This document shows, piece by piece, positions 1-9,270 of a DNA stretch of 64,000 nt; position 1 is the first letter of the stretch, and every line of letters starts with the position of its first letter. The DNA lies in NCBI RefSeq assembly GCF_038397725.1, contig NZ_CP151634.1:1054001-1118000 (forward strand), written 5' to 3'. Origin of the DNA: Microbacterium sp. LWO13-1.2. GTDB lineage: Bacteria; Actinomycetota; Actinomycetes; Actinomycetales; Microbacteriaceae. The notes below the pieces were generated by a model, which did not search any database, was not told the DNA's origin, and was given only the letters and a program-made list of their open reading frames with translations. The position numbers and the translations under genes were made by a program.

Positions 1-597
1 GGTGATCGGCACGAGCACGCCCACCTGCGGGGCCGTTGCGGCGGTGATGACGAGGACGCTCGTCGACGAGACCTCGGTCAGGATGGCCGTGTCGGAATCG
101 AGGTCGTCGGTGGTGGCCCCGTCGAGTCCGGCGCGCAGGGGATAGATGCCGGGGGCGAGGTCGGCGAGCGACTCCTGCGGAACGACCACGTTCGCCGTCG
201 TCGACCCACGGGGATCGACGGATGCCGTGTCATCGGCGCCCAGCGGCGCGAACACGGCGTCGGTCGTTCCTTCATCCAGCCAGGCCGTCAGGGCCGCGCT
301 GTCGGCAAGAGGAGTGCGGCCCAGTTCGAGCACCACGCGCCCCGCGGAGACCTCGGCATCGGTGCTGTTCTGCACGGTGAGCGCAGCCGTGGTCGCGGTT
401 CCCGGCGCCACCGATCCGTGCACGCCGATGGAGATGAACAGTTCCACCGATCCGTCTTCGACCTGCTTGTCGGTCGCGGCGTAGCTCGCAGACGCCCCCC
501 CACCGCAGACGCCCAGAACGATCGCGAATGCGACCGCGCCGCGCGCGAGCCGCAGCAGTTGCGCGCGAAGGCCGGTTTCGGGAGTGTTCACGGTCAT
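1..597 (-). CDS. Secreted DUF6049-like protein, N-terminal part (runs off left edge)
   Basis: Only the first 199 codons are in the window. The ATG at 597 follows a GAGGAAG ribosome binding site at 5-11 nt spacing. The protein begins with a basic stretch (R11, R16, R19) and a hydrophobic segment at about residues 20-36 ending ASA, which is a Sec signal peptide. A beta-rich extracellular region with VELFISIGVHG and TTAALTVQN follows. In actinobacteria a DUF6049 surface protein of this kind sits beside cca and murJ near the origin, and cca is 5.7 kb away here. The family call rests on this layout and composition; the function is unknown. Confidence 0.65.
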   Translation of the reverse strand, partial: MTVNTPETGLRAQLLRLARGAVAFAIVLGVCGGGASASYAATDKQVEDGSVELFISIGVHGSVAPGTATTAALTVQNSTDAEVSAGRVVLELGRTPLADSAALTAWLDEGTTDAVFAPLGADDTASVDPRGSTTANVVVPQESLADLAPGIYPLRAGLDGATTDDLDSDTAILTEVSSTSVLVITAATAPQVGVLVPIT

Positions 598-690
598 AGG
601 GTCTTCCTCGAACGCCGGCGACGCTGGCTGCTCGTGAGTACTGACCTTGTGATTCTAGGTGGGCGACTGAAGGAGAACCCTGAACACGCG

Positions 691-696
691 TAGAGT
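691..696 (+). promoter_or_regulatory. -10 box of a leaderless promoter
   Basis: TAGAGT is followed by 7 nt and then GTG at 704. It favours the 704 start over the GTG at 695, which overlaps the box. Confidence 0.5.
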
Positions 697-703
697 GACG
701 GCC

Positions 704-2212
704 GTGTCCGACACCTCTGCACCCGTTCCGGAGCCCCTGCACTGCGCGGCTCTCGCCGCCGACCTCGATGCCGCGGACTTCCGCTCCGAACCGCTCCGAC
801 GGTTGTGGGGAGAGGACGCCGACGACGCTCTCGGGCGAGGGATGCGCGAGCCGATCCTGCGCGCGATCGCGGGCGACGAGGGAGTGCTCGCGACGCTCGG
901 GCGTCTGTTCGTGCTCGGGATGCCGCAGCCGTCGCACCTCGTAGAGGCTGCTGTTCCACGGCTCGGCGTGGCAGGTCTGGCCGCTCTCGGGCTGGCGGAG
1001 GTCAGCGCGGAGACAGTAGTGCCGACCGCGCTGCTGCGGCCGCAGTCGTTCGTCGACGCCGACGGCGTCGGGGAGTGGTGGATCGCGAGCGATCTCGACG
1101 AGGTCGCGCTCGGAACGGCTCTTCCTGCCGATCACGTGCTCGGCGTCGGCGGTGCCTCGCGCACCCTTGCCGAGATCATCATGCCGATCGAGGTCGATCG
1201 TGCCCTCGATCTGGGCACCGGATGCGGCATCCAGGCCCTTCTGGTCGCCCGATACGCGGGCACGGTCATCGCGACCGACATCTCGGCACGCGCCCTGGCC
1301 TACGCGGAGATCAATGCCCGGATCAACGGCGTCTCGAACATCACGTTCCGCCAGGGCAGCATGTTCGAACCGGTCGAAGGCGAGGCGTTCGATCTGGTGG
1401 TGTCGAACCCGCCGTTCGTGATCACCCCGCGCGGCGACGGTGTGCCGGAGTACGAGTACCGTGACGGCGGACTCATCGGCGATGCACTCGTCGAGCAGTT
1501 CATCCGTGACGTGCCGGCGTACCTGACGCCCGGCGGGGTCGCTCAACTGCTCGGCAACTGGGAGTCGCGAAACGGTGCGTCCGGGCTGGATCGGCTGTCC
1601 TCGTGGGTTCGGGATGATCTCGACCTATGGGTGATCCAGCGGGAGGAACTCACTCCACTGGGCTACGCGGAGCTGTGGATCCGCGACGGAGGCACGACGC
1701 CGAGGGAAGCCGCATTCACGCCGTTGCTCACTGCGTGGCTCGACGATTTCGCGGAGCGTGGCGTGACGTCGATCGGATTCGGGTACGTGCTGCTGCGGCG
1801 TCGTCCTGTCGACGGTTCGCCGCTGCGGCGGATCGAGACCGTGTCGCAGCCGGTGTCGGGTGTCGGGGTGGCGCTGCGCAACGGCCTTGCCGCGCACGAT
1901 CTGCTCAGCACCGGGCTGCCGGTGACTCTCGTCACGGCTGCTGACGTCACGGAGGCGCGGCACCTGCTCCCCGGAGACGATGATCCGAGCGTGATCGAAC
2001 TGCGTCAGGGCGGCGGCTTCGCCCGCACGCTGTCGGTCGATCCGGCGCTCGCCGCGTTCGTCGGCGCCTGCGACGGCGAACTGACCGTCATGCAGATCGC
2101 CGCGGCGCTCGCCGATCTGTTCGAGGTGCCGTTCGCCGACCTGTGGACCGATCTCGAGCCCCGCATCCGTTCGCTCGTGTTCGACGGATTCCTGGCCCCT
2201 GCCGCATCGTGA
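704..2212 (+). CDS. Class I SAM-dependent methyltransferase with N-terminal DUF7059-type domain
   Basis: The central part carries the SAM-binding motif DLGTGCGIQALLVARY, and about 60 residues later the catalytic loop VSNPPFVI. That NPPF signature is typical of N5-glutamine or N6-adenine methyltransferases of the MTS class. About 165 residues precede it, as in the actinobacterial DUF7059-methyltransferase proteins, and a roughly 170-residue C-terminal extension follows. The target (protein, RNA or metabolite) cannot be told from sequence. The start at GTG 704 is chosen because of the -10 box 7 nt upstream; GTG 695 would add three residues. Confidence 0.8.
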   Translation: MSDTSAPVPEPLHCAALAADLDAADFRSEPLRRLWGEDADDALGRGMREPILRAIAGDEGVLATLGRLFVLGMPQPSHLVEAAVPRLGVAGLAALGLAEVSAETVVPTALLRPQSFVDADGVGEWWIASDLDEVALGTALPADHVLGVGGASRTLAEIIMPIEVDRALDLGTGCGIQALLVARYAGTVIATDISARALAYAEINARINGVSNITFRQGSMFEPVEGEAFDLVVSNPPFVITPRGDGVPEYEYRDGGLIGDALVEQFIRDVPAYLTPGGVAQLLGNWESRNGASGLDRLSSWVRDDLDLWVIQREELTPLGYAELWIRDGGTTPREAAFTPLLTAWLDDFAERGVTSIGFGYVLLRRRPVDGSPLRRIETVSQPVSGVGVALRNGLAAHDLLSTGLPVTLVTAADVTEARHLLPGDDDPSVIELRQGGGFARTLSVDPALAAFVGACDGELTVMQIAAALADLFEVPFADLWTDLEPRIRSLVFDGFLAPAAS

Positions 2213-2261
2213 GCGTCCGTTCACGGGAATAGTCGACCGCATCCATTCGTTCGCATAGATC

Positions 2262-3317
2262 ATGAAGGCTTTCGGATTCCTCTCGTTCGGGCACTACGCC
2301 GACGTGCCCGGTTCGGCGACCCGCACCGCCGGGGACATGCTGAAGCAGACCATCGAGATCGCCGAGGGTGCCGACGAGATCGGCGTGAACGGCGCCTACG
2401 TGCGCGTGCACCACTGGGCTCGTCAGGCGGCGTCCCCGATGCCGCTGCTCAGCGCGATGGCTGCGCGGACGAAGCGCATTGAGGTCGGCACCGGCGTCAT
2501 CGACATGCGGTACGAGAACCCTCTGCAGTTCGCCGAGGAGGCGGCCGCTCTCGACTTCATCGCCGACGGGCGCATCGCGCTCGGCGTGAGCCGTGGGTCA
2601 CCCGAGACGGCGCTGCGCGGGTACGAGACGTTCGGGTACGTCGATGAAGAGGATGCCGAGCGCGGCAGCGTGCTCGCCCGCGAGAAGTTCGACCTGTTCC
2701 TCGCCGCCATCGAGGGCGAGCGCATCGCTCCGGGCGACCCGAGGATGGTCGGCGCCGGGCATTACCTGGCGATCGAGCCGCAGTCACCGACCCTGCGCGA
2801 CCACATCTGGTGGGGGTCCGGTTCGCGGGCGACCGCCGAGGACACCGGGCGCCGCGGCCTCAACATGATGAGCTCGACACTCCTCACCGAAGCGACGGGC
2901 GTGCCGTTCCACGAACTGCAGCGCGAGCAGATCGACCTGTACCGCGCTGCCTACAAGGCGGCGGGTCACACCGGCACTCCCCGGGTCTCGGTCAGCCGAA
3001 GTGTCTTCCCCCTCATCTCCGACATGGACCGCGCCTACTTCGGCCTTCGTTCCGAGGAGAGCAGCGATCAGGTCGGCATCATCGACGGCTTCCGCTCGAC
3101 GTTCGGCAAGACGTATGCCGCGGAGCCGGACGTGCTCATCTCGCAGCTTCTCGCCGATGAGGCGGTGATGGCCGCGGACACCCTCATGCTGACCATCCCG
3201 AACCAGCTCGGCCCGGACTACAACCTGCACGTGCTGGAGTCGTTCGCGAAGCACGTCGCGCCGGCACTGGGCTGGAAGCCGAACACGGAAGGACCCGTCG
3301 AGGGGTACCCGATCTAG
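2262..3317 (+). CDS. LLM-class flavin-dependent oxidoreductase (luciferase-like monooxygenase)
   Basis: This 351-residue protein has the bacterial-luciferase TIM-barrel pattern: an N-terminal FGFLSFGHY strand, EVGTGVIDMRYENPLQFAEE near residues 75-92, and GRIALGVSRGSPE, the phosphate/flavin loop of the family. Members use reduced FMN or F420 to oxidise organic substrates in the cytoplasm. The substrate is unknown and the neighbours give no clue. Length is normal for the family. No ribosome binding site is evident before ATG 2262. Confidence 0.88.
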   Translation: MKAFGFLSFGHYADVPGSATRTAGDMLKQTIEIAEGADEIGVNGAYVRVHHWARQAASPMPLLSAMAARTKRIEVGTGVIDMRYENPLQFAEEAAALDFIADGRIALGVSRGSPETALRGYETFGYVDEEDAERGSVLAREKFDLFLAAIEGERIAPGDPRMVGAGHYLAIEPQSPTLRDHIWWGSGSRATAEDTGRRGLNMMSSTLLTEATGVPFHELQREQIDLYRAAYKAAGHTGTPRVSVSRSVFPLISDMDRAYFGLRSEESSDQVGIIDGFRSTFGKTYAAEPDVLISQLLADEAVMAADTLMLTIPNQLGPDYNLHVLESFAKHVAPALGWKPNTEGPVEGYPI

Positions 3318-3336
3318 GTCGACGAATCGCCAGTGG

Positions 3337-3342
3337 GATACT
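3337..3342 (+). promoter_or_regulatory. -10 box of a leaderless promoter
   Basis: GATACT is followed by 6 nt and then ATG 3349. Confidence 0.45.
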
Positions 3343-3348
3343 GACGCC

Positions 3349-3579
3349 ATGACGGATTGGGAGCACACGCCCACGCCAGGAGCGGGCGGACCGCTTCTCG
3401 GTGGTGCGCTCTGCCTCATCGGTGGAGGCGCGGGCCTTGTGGTCCTGGTACCCGGGTCCGGATGGGATGTCGTCGCCTGGTTCAGTGCCGGGGTCGTTCT
3501 GCTCGGTGCAGTGCTTCTGACCGTCGGAGGCATCAAGCTCCTCCGCGCGCGTCGCGCTGCAACGAAAGACCGCGCATGA
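3349..3579 (+). CDS. Small two-TM membrane protein
   Basis: The 76-residue product has two hydrophobic segments, at about residues 15-35 and 42-64, and a basic C-terminus (KLLRARRAATKDR). It is probably an inner-membrane protein with both ends in the cytoplasm. No family is recognised. Its stop codon overlaps the ATG of the following acetyltransferase gene (ATGA), so the two are translationally coupled. The start lies 6 nt after a GATACT box, suggesting leaderless translation. Confidence 0.7.
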   Translation: MTDWEHTPTPGAGGPLLGGALCLIGGGAGLVVLVPGSGWDVVAWFSAGVVLLGAVLLTVGGIKLLRARRAATKDRA

Positions 3580-4061
3580 CAGGCCGCCAGAGCAAGGTCG
3601 ATATCCGTGAGGCCTCCTTCCCAGAGGACGAAGAGTCCGTGTCTGCTCTGCTGGGGGACTATCTCCGGCAGACGGAAGCGGAGAAGGGGGATCACGGCCT
3701 CACCCCACGAGCAGCTGTACTCCCGGATCGCTACGCGCGCGAGATCTCCGACCCCGAGAAATCGCTGGCCGGGATGCGCGTGCTCGTCGCATCGGTCGAC
3801 AGTGCGGATTGCGGGATCGTCGTCGTCACGAGGACGGCGGGCGCGTCAGAGGTCAAGCGCTTCTGGACGACACCGCCAGCGAGAGGTCACGGCGTGGGAA
3901 GCGCACTGATCCGTGAAGCACTTCGGGATGCTTCTCGACCGGTGAGACTTTCGGTGTGGGATTGGCGCGAGCCGGCGATCCTCTTGTATCGAAAGCTGGG
4001 ATTCTCTCCCGCCGCTCCCTGGGACGCGCGTGACAGGCTTCTGTTCTTCGAGCTCGCCTGA
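3576..4061 (+). CDS. GNAT family N-acetyltransferase
   Basis: The 161-residue protein has the GNAT acetyl-CoA loop RGHGVGSALIREAL (motif A) and the downstream LYRKLGF motif B typical of small-molecule or protein N-acetyltransferases. The ATG at 3576 overlaps the stop of the upstream small membrane protein gene. The acceptor is unknown. Confidence 0.85.
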   Translation: MTGRQSKVDIREASFPEDEESVSALLGDYLRQTEAEKGDHGLTPRAAVLPDRYAREISDPEKSLAGMRVLVASVDSADCGIVVVTRTAGASEVKRFWTTPPARGHGVGSALIREALRDASRPVRLSVWDWREPAILLYRKLGFSPAAPWDARDRLLFFELA

Positions 4062-4106
4062 GCACCGCTGGACGCACATCCGTCCCGACCGAGGAACCGC
4101 CTTCGC

Positions 4107-4112
4107 TACGGT
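4107..4112 (+). promoter_or_regulatory. -10 box of a leaderless promoter
   Basis: TACGGT is followed by 7 nt and then ATG 4120, which is the start adopted for the next gene. Confidence 0.5.
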
Positions 4113-4119
4113 GGGACGC

Positions 4120-4413
4120 ATGAGCTACGCAGGGGACTCGTCGGTCGGTGGACGCGCGAGAGATGTCGAGAAGGACTACGCGCAGCGCCAGACGAAGCTG
4201 TTCCGCAACTTCGCCCTCGTCGAGGGAACCGTGCTGCTGATCGTGGTGGTGGCCGTCTACGTGCTCGGACTCGTCGACCCCGAGATGGGAGTCTGGATCC
4301 TTGCCGGTGTCGCGCTGATCGGAGGCGTGGCGCTCAGCACGCTCCTCATGCGGCACTTGAAGAACCGCGCCGCGGCCCTCGCGCAGGCCAGGGGCGAGAA
4401 CCCGCTGTTCTGA
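4120..4413 (+). CDS. Small two-TM membrane protein
   Basis: The 97-residue product has a charged N-terminal 30 residues, then two TM helices (about residues 35-53 and 57-75) and a basic C-terminal tail. An in-frame upstream ATG exists, but the region before 4120 does not look coding and the TACGGT box is 7 nt before ATG 4120. No family is recognised. Confidence 0.7.
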   Translation: MSYAGDSSVGGRARDVEKDYAQRQTKLFRNFALVEGTVLLIVVVAVYVLGLVDPEMGVWILAGVALIGGVALSTLLMRHLKNRAAALAQARGENPLF

Positions 4414-4447
4414 CCACGCCGCCGCCGCGCGCCGACGACAGCCGGCT

Positions 4448-6220
4448 TCAGCCCTGCTCGACGCCGAAGAGGCCTCGCCCGTGCTTGTGCAGCAGGTTGT
4501 AGGCATCTTCGTAGGTCTGCGGCTCCTCGTCGTCCGGCAGGCCGTAGCGCGCGAGCAGCAGACCGAGGAGCCCGTGCGCCGGCGGCGTGAGCGGCTTGTC
4601 CTTGTGCGCGTGCGCCGGATGCGGCGGGGTCGCCTCGGGGTTCTCCGGAGTGAACGACGGCGTCGTCTCGGGCCAGTCCGCCGGATGCCGCGGCTTGTCG
4701 AGGTTGATGACGTTGAACATGGTGTTCGCCGTGGCATCGCGTCGGGTGAGCGGCTTGAGGCCGTGCAGCCTGCTCAGCGTCGCGATGACCGAGCCGTGGT
4801 GCATCTCGTCATTGATGACGGTGCCGCGCCGGGTGTACGCGGACACGGCGATGGCGGGAACACGGCAGCCGAGCCGGTCGAACTCGAACCCCATCTCGCC
4901 GGGATCATCTGCCGGGCTCGGCGAAGTCGCCTCCGGCGGCGGCACGTGGTCGTAGCATCCGCCGTGCTCGTCGAACGTGATCAACAGCATCGTGTTGACC
5001 GCGTTGGACCCCTTGGCTGACTTGCTCTGCCGGATCGCCGTGTAGATGTCGTGGATGAGCTCGTCACCGGCGCGTACGTCGGAGTGTGCGCTGTTGATCA
5101 CGTCGGAACCGAACACGTCGCTCTCGTGCAGCGCTCCGAACGGCGGGTGGAAGTCGTTGTGGTTGTAGACCATGCGCGGCTCGATGAACGCGTACGCCGG
5201 CAGCTCGCCATGCTCGGCATCCGCGTAGAAATCGTCCATCGTGCCGAAGTGCTCGGTCTTCCAGAACTTCTCCAGCACCGGCGCGTGCAGCACCCCGGTG
5301 AAGGACACCATCTGCAGTTCGTCGAAGTAGATCTTCCAGCTCAGGCCGGCGTCTTCGAGGCGGTTGAAGATCGTCGGTGCCGCGGGGGCGTCGAGCCACT
5401 TGTCGTAGCCGCCGCCGTGCTTGTTCGTGACGAAGCCATGCGAGGTGGAGGCGTGGAAGAACGACCGGTTGCAGAACGTCTGCGACGGAACGGCGCAGAA
5501 CCAGCTGTCGAAGACGGCGAACTCCTTCGCCAGCGTCGAGAGAGTCGGCAGCATCTGCGGCGAGAACGAACCCATGATCTGACTGGCTTCGTCGGCGGTG
5601 GGAGCGGTGCCCTTCTTCAGGCGCATGTAGTTGATGATGTAGTCGGTGAGGAAGCCGCTCATCGTCGGCTGCTCACCGTTCTGCGGTGTGTTGAACGGCG
5701 GCTGCATCTGCTCCACGAACAGGGCCGAGTTCGATTCCGGCACGACCGTGTTGAAGATCTGGGTGTTGACGTGCGGGAACTCCTCACCGGGATCAGGGTT
5801 GGGATAGCCCATGATCTTGTCGGTGTCGCCCTGGTAGATGTGCGCGGGAACCCACGTCGTGCCGTCGACCGAGAAGTTGCCGTAGTCGCCGAAGTTGAGG
5901 CCGTCGAAGGTCTGCCCCTCCGGCAGATCCTCCTTCGAGTACAGATAGCCGAGCAGGTTGTCGAACGAGCGGTTCTCGCCCATCACGACGACGAGGTGAT
6001 CGAACCCGGGCGCGTGGCGCGGAGCGAGAGCGCCGAAGTCGGTCGACCCCTCGAGGAATCCCTGCCGTTCACCGATCGCATTCCCGATCACTGCCCCGCC
6101 GACGCCGCCCGCCACCGCGCCCGCGACGGCCGCGCCGCCGATCTTGAAGAAGTCGCGCCGAGAGGTGGCGCGCTGGGCCGCCGCGACCTCTTCGGGGGAC
6201 GGCTCGTCGTTGTCGGTCAT
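4448..6220 (-). CDS. Tat-exported phospholipase C-type phosphoesterase
   Basis: This 590-residue protein opens with a twin-arginine signal (SRRDFFKIGG, RR at residues 21-22) and a long Gly/Ala hydrophobic stretch, so it is exported folded. MGENRSFDNLLGYL matches the catalytic ENRSFD block of the PF04185 phosphoesterase family, and FDEHGGCYDHVPPP is the second conserved metal-site block. Members hydrolyse phospholipids or other phosphodiesters outside the cell and can act in phosphate acquisition. The start at 6220 has a TAGGAT box 7 nt upstream. It is convergent with the small membrane protein gene and divergent from cca. Confidence 0.88.
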   Translation of the reverse strand: MTDNDEPSPEEVAAAQRATSRRDFFKIGGAAVAGAVAGGVGGAVIGNAIGERQGFLEGSTDFGALAPRHAPGFDHLVVVMGENRSFDNLLGYLYSKEDLPEGQTFDGLNFGDYGNFSVDGTTWVPAHIYQGDTDKIMGYPNPDPGEEFPHVNTQIFNTVVPESNSALFVEQMQPPFNTPQNGEQPTMSGFLTDYIINYMRLKKGTAPTADEASQIMGSFSPQMLPTLSTLAKEFAVFDSWFCAVPSQTFCNRSFFHASTSHGFVTNKHGGGYDKWLDAPAAPTIFNRLEDAGLSWKIYFDELQMVSFTGVLHAPVLEKFWKTEHFGTMDDFYADAEHGELPAYAFIEPRMVYNHNDFHPPFGALHESDVFGSDVINSAHSDVRAGDELIHDIYTAIRQSKSAKGSNAVNTMLLITFDEHGGCYDHVPPPEATSPSPADDPGEMGFEFDRLGCRVPAIAVSAYTRRGTVINDEMHHGSVIATLSRLHGLKPLTRRDATANTMFNVINLDKPRHPADWPETTPSFTPENPEATPPHPAHAHKDKPLTPPAHGLLGLLLARYGLPDDEEPQTYEDAYNLLHKHGRGLFGVEQG

Positions 6221-6227
6221 GACGCCG

Positions 6228-6233
6228 ATCCTA
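6228..6233 (-). promoter_or_regulatory. -10 box of a leaderless promoter
   Basis: Read on the minus strand, TAGGAT is followed by 7 nt and then ATG 6220 of the phosphoesterase gene. Confidence 0.5.
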
Positions 6234-6308
6234 TATATCGCCGTCGGAACTCGGGAGGAAGGACTCGGCGCAGGCCGGCGGGGCAGGGGCACCCCGCACC
6301 GGCCCCGG

Positions 6309-6314
6309 TACGCT
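6309..6314 (+). promoter_or_regulatory. -10 box of a leaderless promoter (cca)
   Basis: TACGCT is followed by 7 nt and then ATG 6322. Confidence 0.5.
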
Positions 6315-6321
6315 GGAACCC

Positions 6322-7749
6322 ATGCTCAACATGGCCGACGGCCTGGCCCGCCTCGGCGCGCTCGCCGCGCATCCCGTCGTCGCGACGCTCGCGCGCGCCT
6401 TCGCCGACGCCGGCTTCGACCTCGCCGTCGTCGGTGGTCCGGTGCGCGATGCACTGCTGGGACGCCCGACGAACGACCTCGACTTCACCACCGACGCGTT
6501 GCCGGACGACATCCTCCGCATCGTGAAGCCGATCGCCACGGCGCACTGGGACATCGGCCGCGCCTTCGGCACGATCGGCGCCCGCGTGCAGGGCGAGCAG
6601 GTCGAGATCACCACCTATCGGGCCGACAGCTACGACGGCGTCACCCGCAAGCCGACCGTCGAGTTCGGCGACACGATCGACGGCGACCTCGCCCGCCGTG
6701 ACTTCACCGTCAACGCGATGGCGCTGCAGGTTCCCGCGGTCAAGCTGGTCGACCCGACCGGCGGCGTCGAAGACCTCGTCGCCCGCATCCTGCGCACGCC
6801 GGCCGACCCGGCCGTGAGCTTCGGCGATGACCCGCTACGGATGCTCCGCGCCGCCCGGTTCAGCGCGCAGCTCGGCTTCGACATCGAAGAGGGCACCCGC
6901 GCCGCGATCGAGCGTCTTCGCGCGACCCTGAAGATCGTCAGTCCCGAACGCATCCAATCCGAGCTGGTGCGCCTCATGCAGACCGACGATCCGGTGCGCG
7001 GCATCCGCGTGCTCGTCGATACCGGTCTCATCGAAGAGTTCCTCCCCGAGGTCAGCGCGCTGCGCCTCGAGGTCGATGAGCACCACCACCACAAAGACGT
7101 CTACGAGCACTCGCTGACGGTTCTGACCCAGGCCATCGAGCTCGAGCACACCCGCAACCCAGAGGCCGGGCCCGACGTCGCGCTGCGCATCGCCGCGCTG
7201 CTGCACGACATCGGCAAGCCGCGCACGCGCAAGCTCGAAGACGGCGGCGTCGTCACCTTCCACCACCACGACATCGTCGGGGCGCGGATGGCGCGCAAGC
7301 GGATGCAGTCCCTGCGCTTCGACGGGGACACGACGGATGCCGTCGCGACCCTGATCGAACTGCATCTGCGTTTCTTCGGCTACGCCGAGGGTGCATGGAC
7401 GGATGCCGCGGTGCGCCGGTACGTGCGCGACGCCGGCGATCTGCTGGAGCGGCTGCACATCCTCACCCGCGCCGACGTGACCACCCGGAACAAGCGCAAG
7501 GCTTCACGTCTCGCCAGCGCCTATGACGACATCGAGTCGCGCATCGCGGCCCTCCGCGAGCAGGAGGAGCTCGACTCGATCCGCCCCGAGGTCGACGGCA
7601 ACCGCATCCAAGAGGTGCTCGGGATCAAACCGGGCCGCGAGGTCGGCGAGGCCTACCGCTTCCTGCTGGATCTGCGCCTCGACGAGGGTGTGCTGGGGGC
7701 GGATGCCGCCGAGCAGCGGCTGCGCGAGTGGTGGGCCGCCCGAAGCTGA
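6322..7749 (+). CDS. cca: CCA tRNA nucleotidyltransferase
   Basis: The 475-residue enzyme adds or repairs the 3' CCA end of tRNAs. The nucleotidyltransferase signature VVGGPVRDALLGR (about residues 36-48) is followed by the catalytic DLDF carboxylates at D52 and D54, then the RRDFTVNAMA motif. A C-terminal HD phosphohydrolase-type domain has LLHDIGKPRTRK near residue 293 and HHHD downstream, as in the actinobacterial PcnA/Cca branch. The gene is typical of the origin-proximal region. The start is set by a leaderless -10 box. Confidence 0.95.
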   Translation: MLNMADGLARLGALAAHPVVATLARAFADAGFDLAVVGGPVRDALLGRPTNDLDFTTDALPDDILRIVKPIATAHWDIGRAFGTIGARVQGEQVEITTYRADSYDGVTRKPTVEFGDTIDGDLARRDFTVNAMALQVPAVKLVDPTGGVEDLVARILRTPADPAVSFGDDPLRMLRAARFSAQLGFDIEEGTRAAIERLRATLKIVSPERIQSELVRLMQTDDPVRGIRVLVDTGLIEEFLPEVSALRLEVDEHHHHKDVYEHSLTVLTQAIELEHTRNPEAGPDVALRIAALLHDIGKPRTRKLEDGGVVTFHHHDIVGARMARKRMQSLRFDGDTTDAVATLIELHLRFFGYAEGAWTDAAVRRYVRDAGDLLERLHILTRADVTTRNKRKASRLASAYDDIESRIAALREQEELDSIRPEVDGNRIQEVLGIKPGREVGEAYRFLLDLRLDEGVLGADAAEQRLREWWAARS

Positions 7750-7787
7750 CCGTTCGAGAGCCTGTTCCGCGCGGATGGGAACGCTCC

Positions 7788-7793
7788 TATGCT
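7788..7793 (+). promoter_or_regulatory. -10 box of the GAF-regulator promoter
   Basis: TATGCT lies about 36 nt before the proposed TTG start at 7830, leaving a short leader containing GGAGG. Confidence 0.4.
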
Positions 7794-7829
7794 GGGGTGC
7801 GGGGCAGGTCGGAGAGGATCGGAGGCCCG

Positions 7830-9155
7830 TTGGCGGCATCATGGTCTTCCTCGCGTGACGGCGAACCCGCGGCGTCACGCCTCCTCATCGAGCGTGCGCA
7901 CGAAGAACTGCTCGCCGGCAACCTCGACGATCAGCGGTTGCAGCATGTCCGTCCACTCGTCCGCGAGTCCTGGGAGCGATCCTGGCGTGGCCGTGTCGGC
8001 CCCGAGGGCGCCCCGCTGCTGGAACTCGTCCCCGAGGAACTGGAGGCGTACCGGCTGTCGCACCCGCTCGCGTCGGTGATGGACATGATCCGCGCACTGC
8101 TGCTTCCCGGCACCGCCGAGGATTCCGGCGTGATCGTCGCCGTCGGCGATCAGGCAGGGCGCCTGCTCTGGGTGGAGGGCGATCGGCAACTGCGGTCGCT
8201 CACGGGTGACATGGGCTTCGTGGCCGGCGCGAACTGGTCGGAGGACGCGGTCGGAACCGCAGCCCCCGGCACCGCGCTCGCCCTCGGACAGACCGTGCAG
8301 ATCCATGGCGCGGAGCACTACAACAGGCTCGTGCACCCGTGGTCGTGCACGGCAGCGCCGGTGCGCGACCCCGAGACGATGCGGGTGCTGGGTGTGATCG
8401 ATGTCACGGGCGGGGCGGAGGCGGTCACGCTGCAGGCGCGCATGCTGGTGGATGCCACGGCGCGTGCGGTCGAGTCGGAGATCATGGTCGCCCGTCTGCG
8501 TGCGCGGAGCGAGGCGCCGCGGGCGCGCACGACGAAGCACCAGGCGCCGAGCGCGGCCCGCGCGACGCTGCGTGTACTCGGACGGGATCGCGCTCGACTG
8601 GAGGCGATGTCGGCGCACGAGGAGATCGTCACCGAACTCAGCGCCCGGCACGCGGCGATTCTGCTGATGCTCGCCGTGCACCGTCAAGGTCTGTCGGCCG
8701 AGCGTCTGTGCGAACTCGTCTACGGCGGCGACGTCTCGCCGGATACGTTGCGCCCCGAGATGGTGCGCCTGCGCAAGGTCCTCGAGCGCAGCGCACCCGA
8801 ACTCGTGCCGGAGTCTCGTCCGTATCGGCTCACCGCCGCATTGGAGACCGATGCGCATGACGTGCTCTCGCTCCTCGATCGCGGCGCGCACCGAGTCGCT
8901 CTGACGGCCTATCGGGGTCCGGTGCTGCCCGAATCGACCTCCCCCGGTGTGGAGGATTTCCGCGAGACAGTGCGATCGGCGCTGCGGGAGGCGATGCGGT
9001 CCGAGGCGAGCCTCGACGTGCTCCTGGCATACGCGGAGATCCCGGAGGGACAGGTGGATGCCGAGGCGCTCCGGCTCGCGCTGGAGATGCTTCCGGCGCG
9101 TTCGCCGAAGCGGGCGAGCCTCGTCGCGAGGATCGAACGCCTCGAGGGCGCCTGA
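7830..9155 (+). CDS. GAF-domain transcriptional regulator of the adjacent aldehyde dehydrogenase
   Basis: The product is about 441 residues. The N-terminal half resembles GAF sensor domains ([19 protein letters not shown] through [18 protein letters not shown]), like acetoin-operon activators. The C-terminal third carries a winged-helix region ([24 protein letters not shown] then RLRKVLE). No AAA+ domain is present, so this is not a sigma-54 activator. TTG 7830 is chosen because GGAGG (7821-7825) precedes it and the frame upstream lacks protein character. Such genes are routinely next to aldehyde dehydrogenase and DUF779 genes in actinobacteria, so it probably controls that operon. The start is uncertain. 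Confidence 0.75.
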   Translation: MAASWSSSRDGEPAASRLLIERAHEELLAGNLDDQRLQHVRPLVRESWERSWRGRVGPEGAPLLELVPEELEAYRLSHPLASVMDMIRALLLPGTAEDSGVIVAVGDQAGRLLWVEGDRQLRSLTGDMGFVAGANWSEDAVGTAAPGTALALGQTVQIHGAEHYNRLVHPWSCTAAPVRDPETMRVLGVIDVTGGAEAVTLQARMLVDATARAVESEIMVARLRARSEAPRARTTKHQAPSAARATLRVLGRDRARLEAMSAHEEIVTELSARHAAILLMLAVHRQGLSAERLCELVYGGDVSPDTLRPEMVRLRKVLERSAPELVPESRPYRLTAALETDAHDVLSLLDRGAHRVALTAYRGPVLPESTSPGVEDFRETVRSALREAMRSEASLDVLLAYAEIPEGQVDAEALRLALEMLPARSPKRASLVARIERLEGA

Positions 9156-9176
9156 GCCGACAGGCCCTGCAACCCG

Positions 9177-9203
9177 GCGCAACGTTGCGCACCGAGGCGC
9201 AAC
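9177..9203 (+). promoter_or_regulatory. Palindromic operator upstream of aldehyde dehydrogenase
   Basis: GCGCAACGTTGCGC (9177-9190) is a perfect 14-bp palindrome. One more GCGCAAC half-site follows at 9197-9203. A plausible -10 box TACCGT is at 9215-9220, so the palindrome lies upstream of the -35 region, where an activator such as the neighbouring GAF regulator would bind. Its role is inferred from position. Confidence 0.5.
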
Positions 9204-9270
9204 CTCCGCCGACCTACCGTCGAGGGACAGCCACGCAGCATCGACGCTGCGGCCCGTCGAAGGAGTCACG

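Noticed and set aside
272..1546. Long minus-strand open frame opposite the methyltransferase gene
   Set aside because: It is Arg-rich with no domain signal; the plus-strand frame has clear methyltransferase motifs.
5051..6526. Long plus-strand open frame opposite the phosphoesterase gene
   Set aside because: It is an antisense shadow in high-GC DNA, rich in Val/Arg/Glu, without motifs; the minus strand carries the catalytic blocks.
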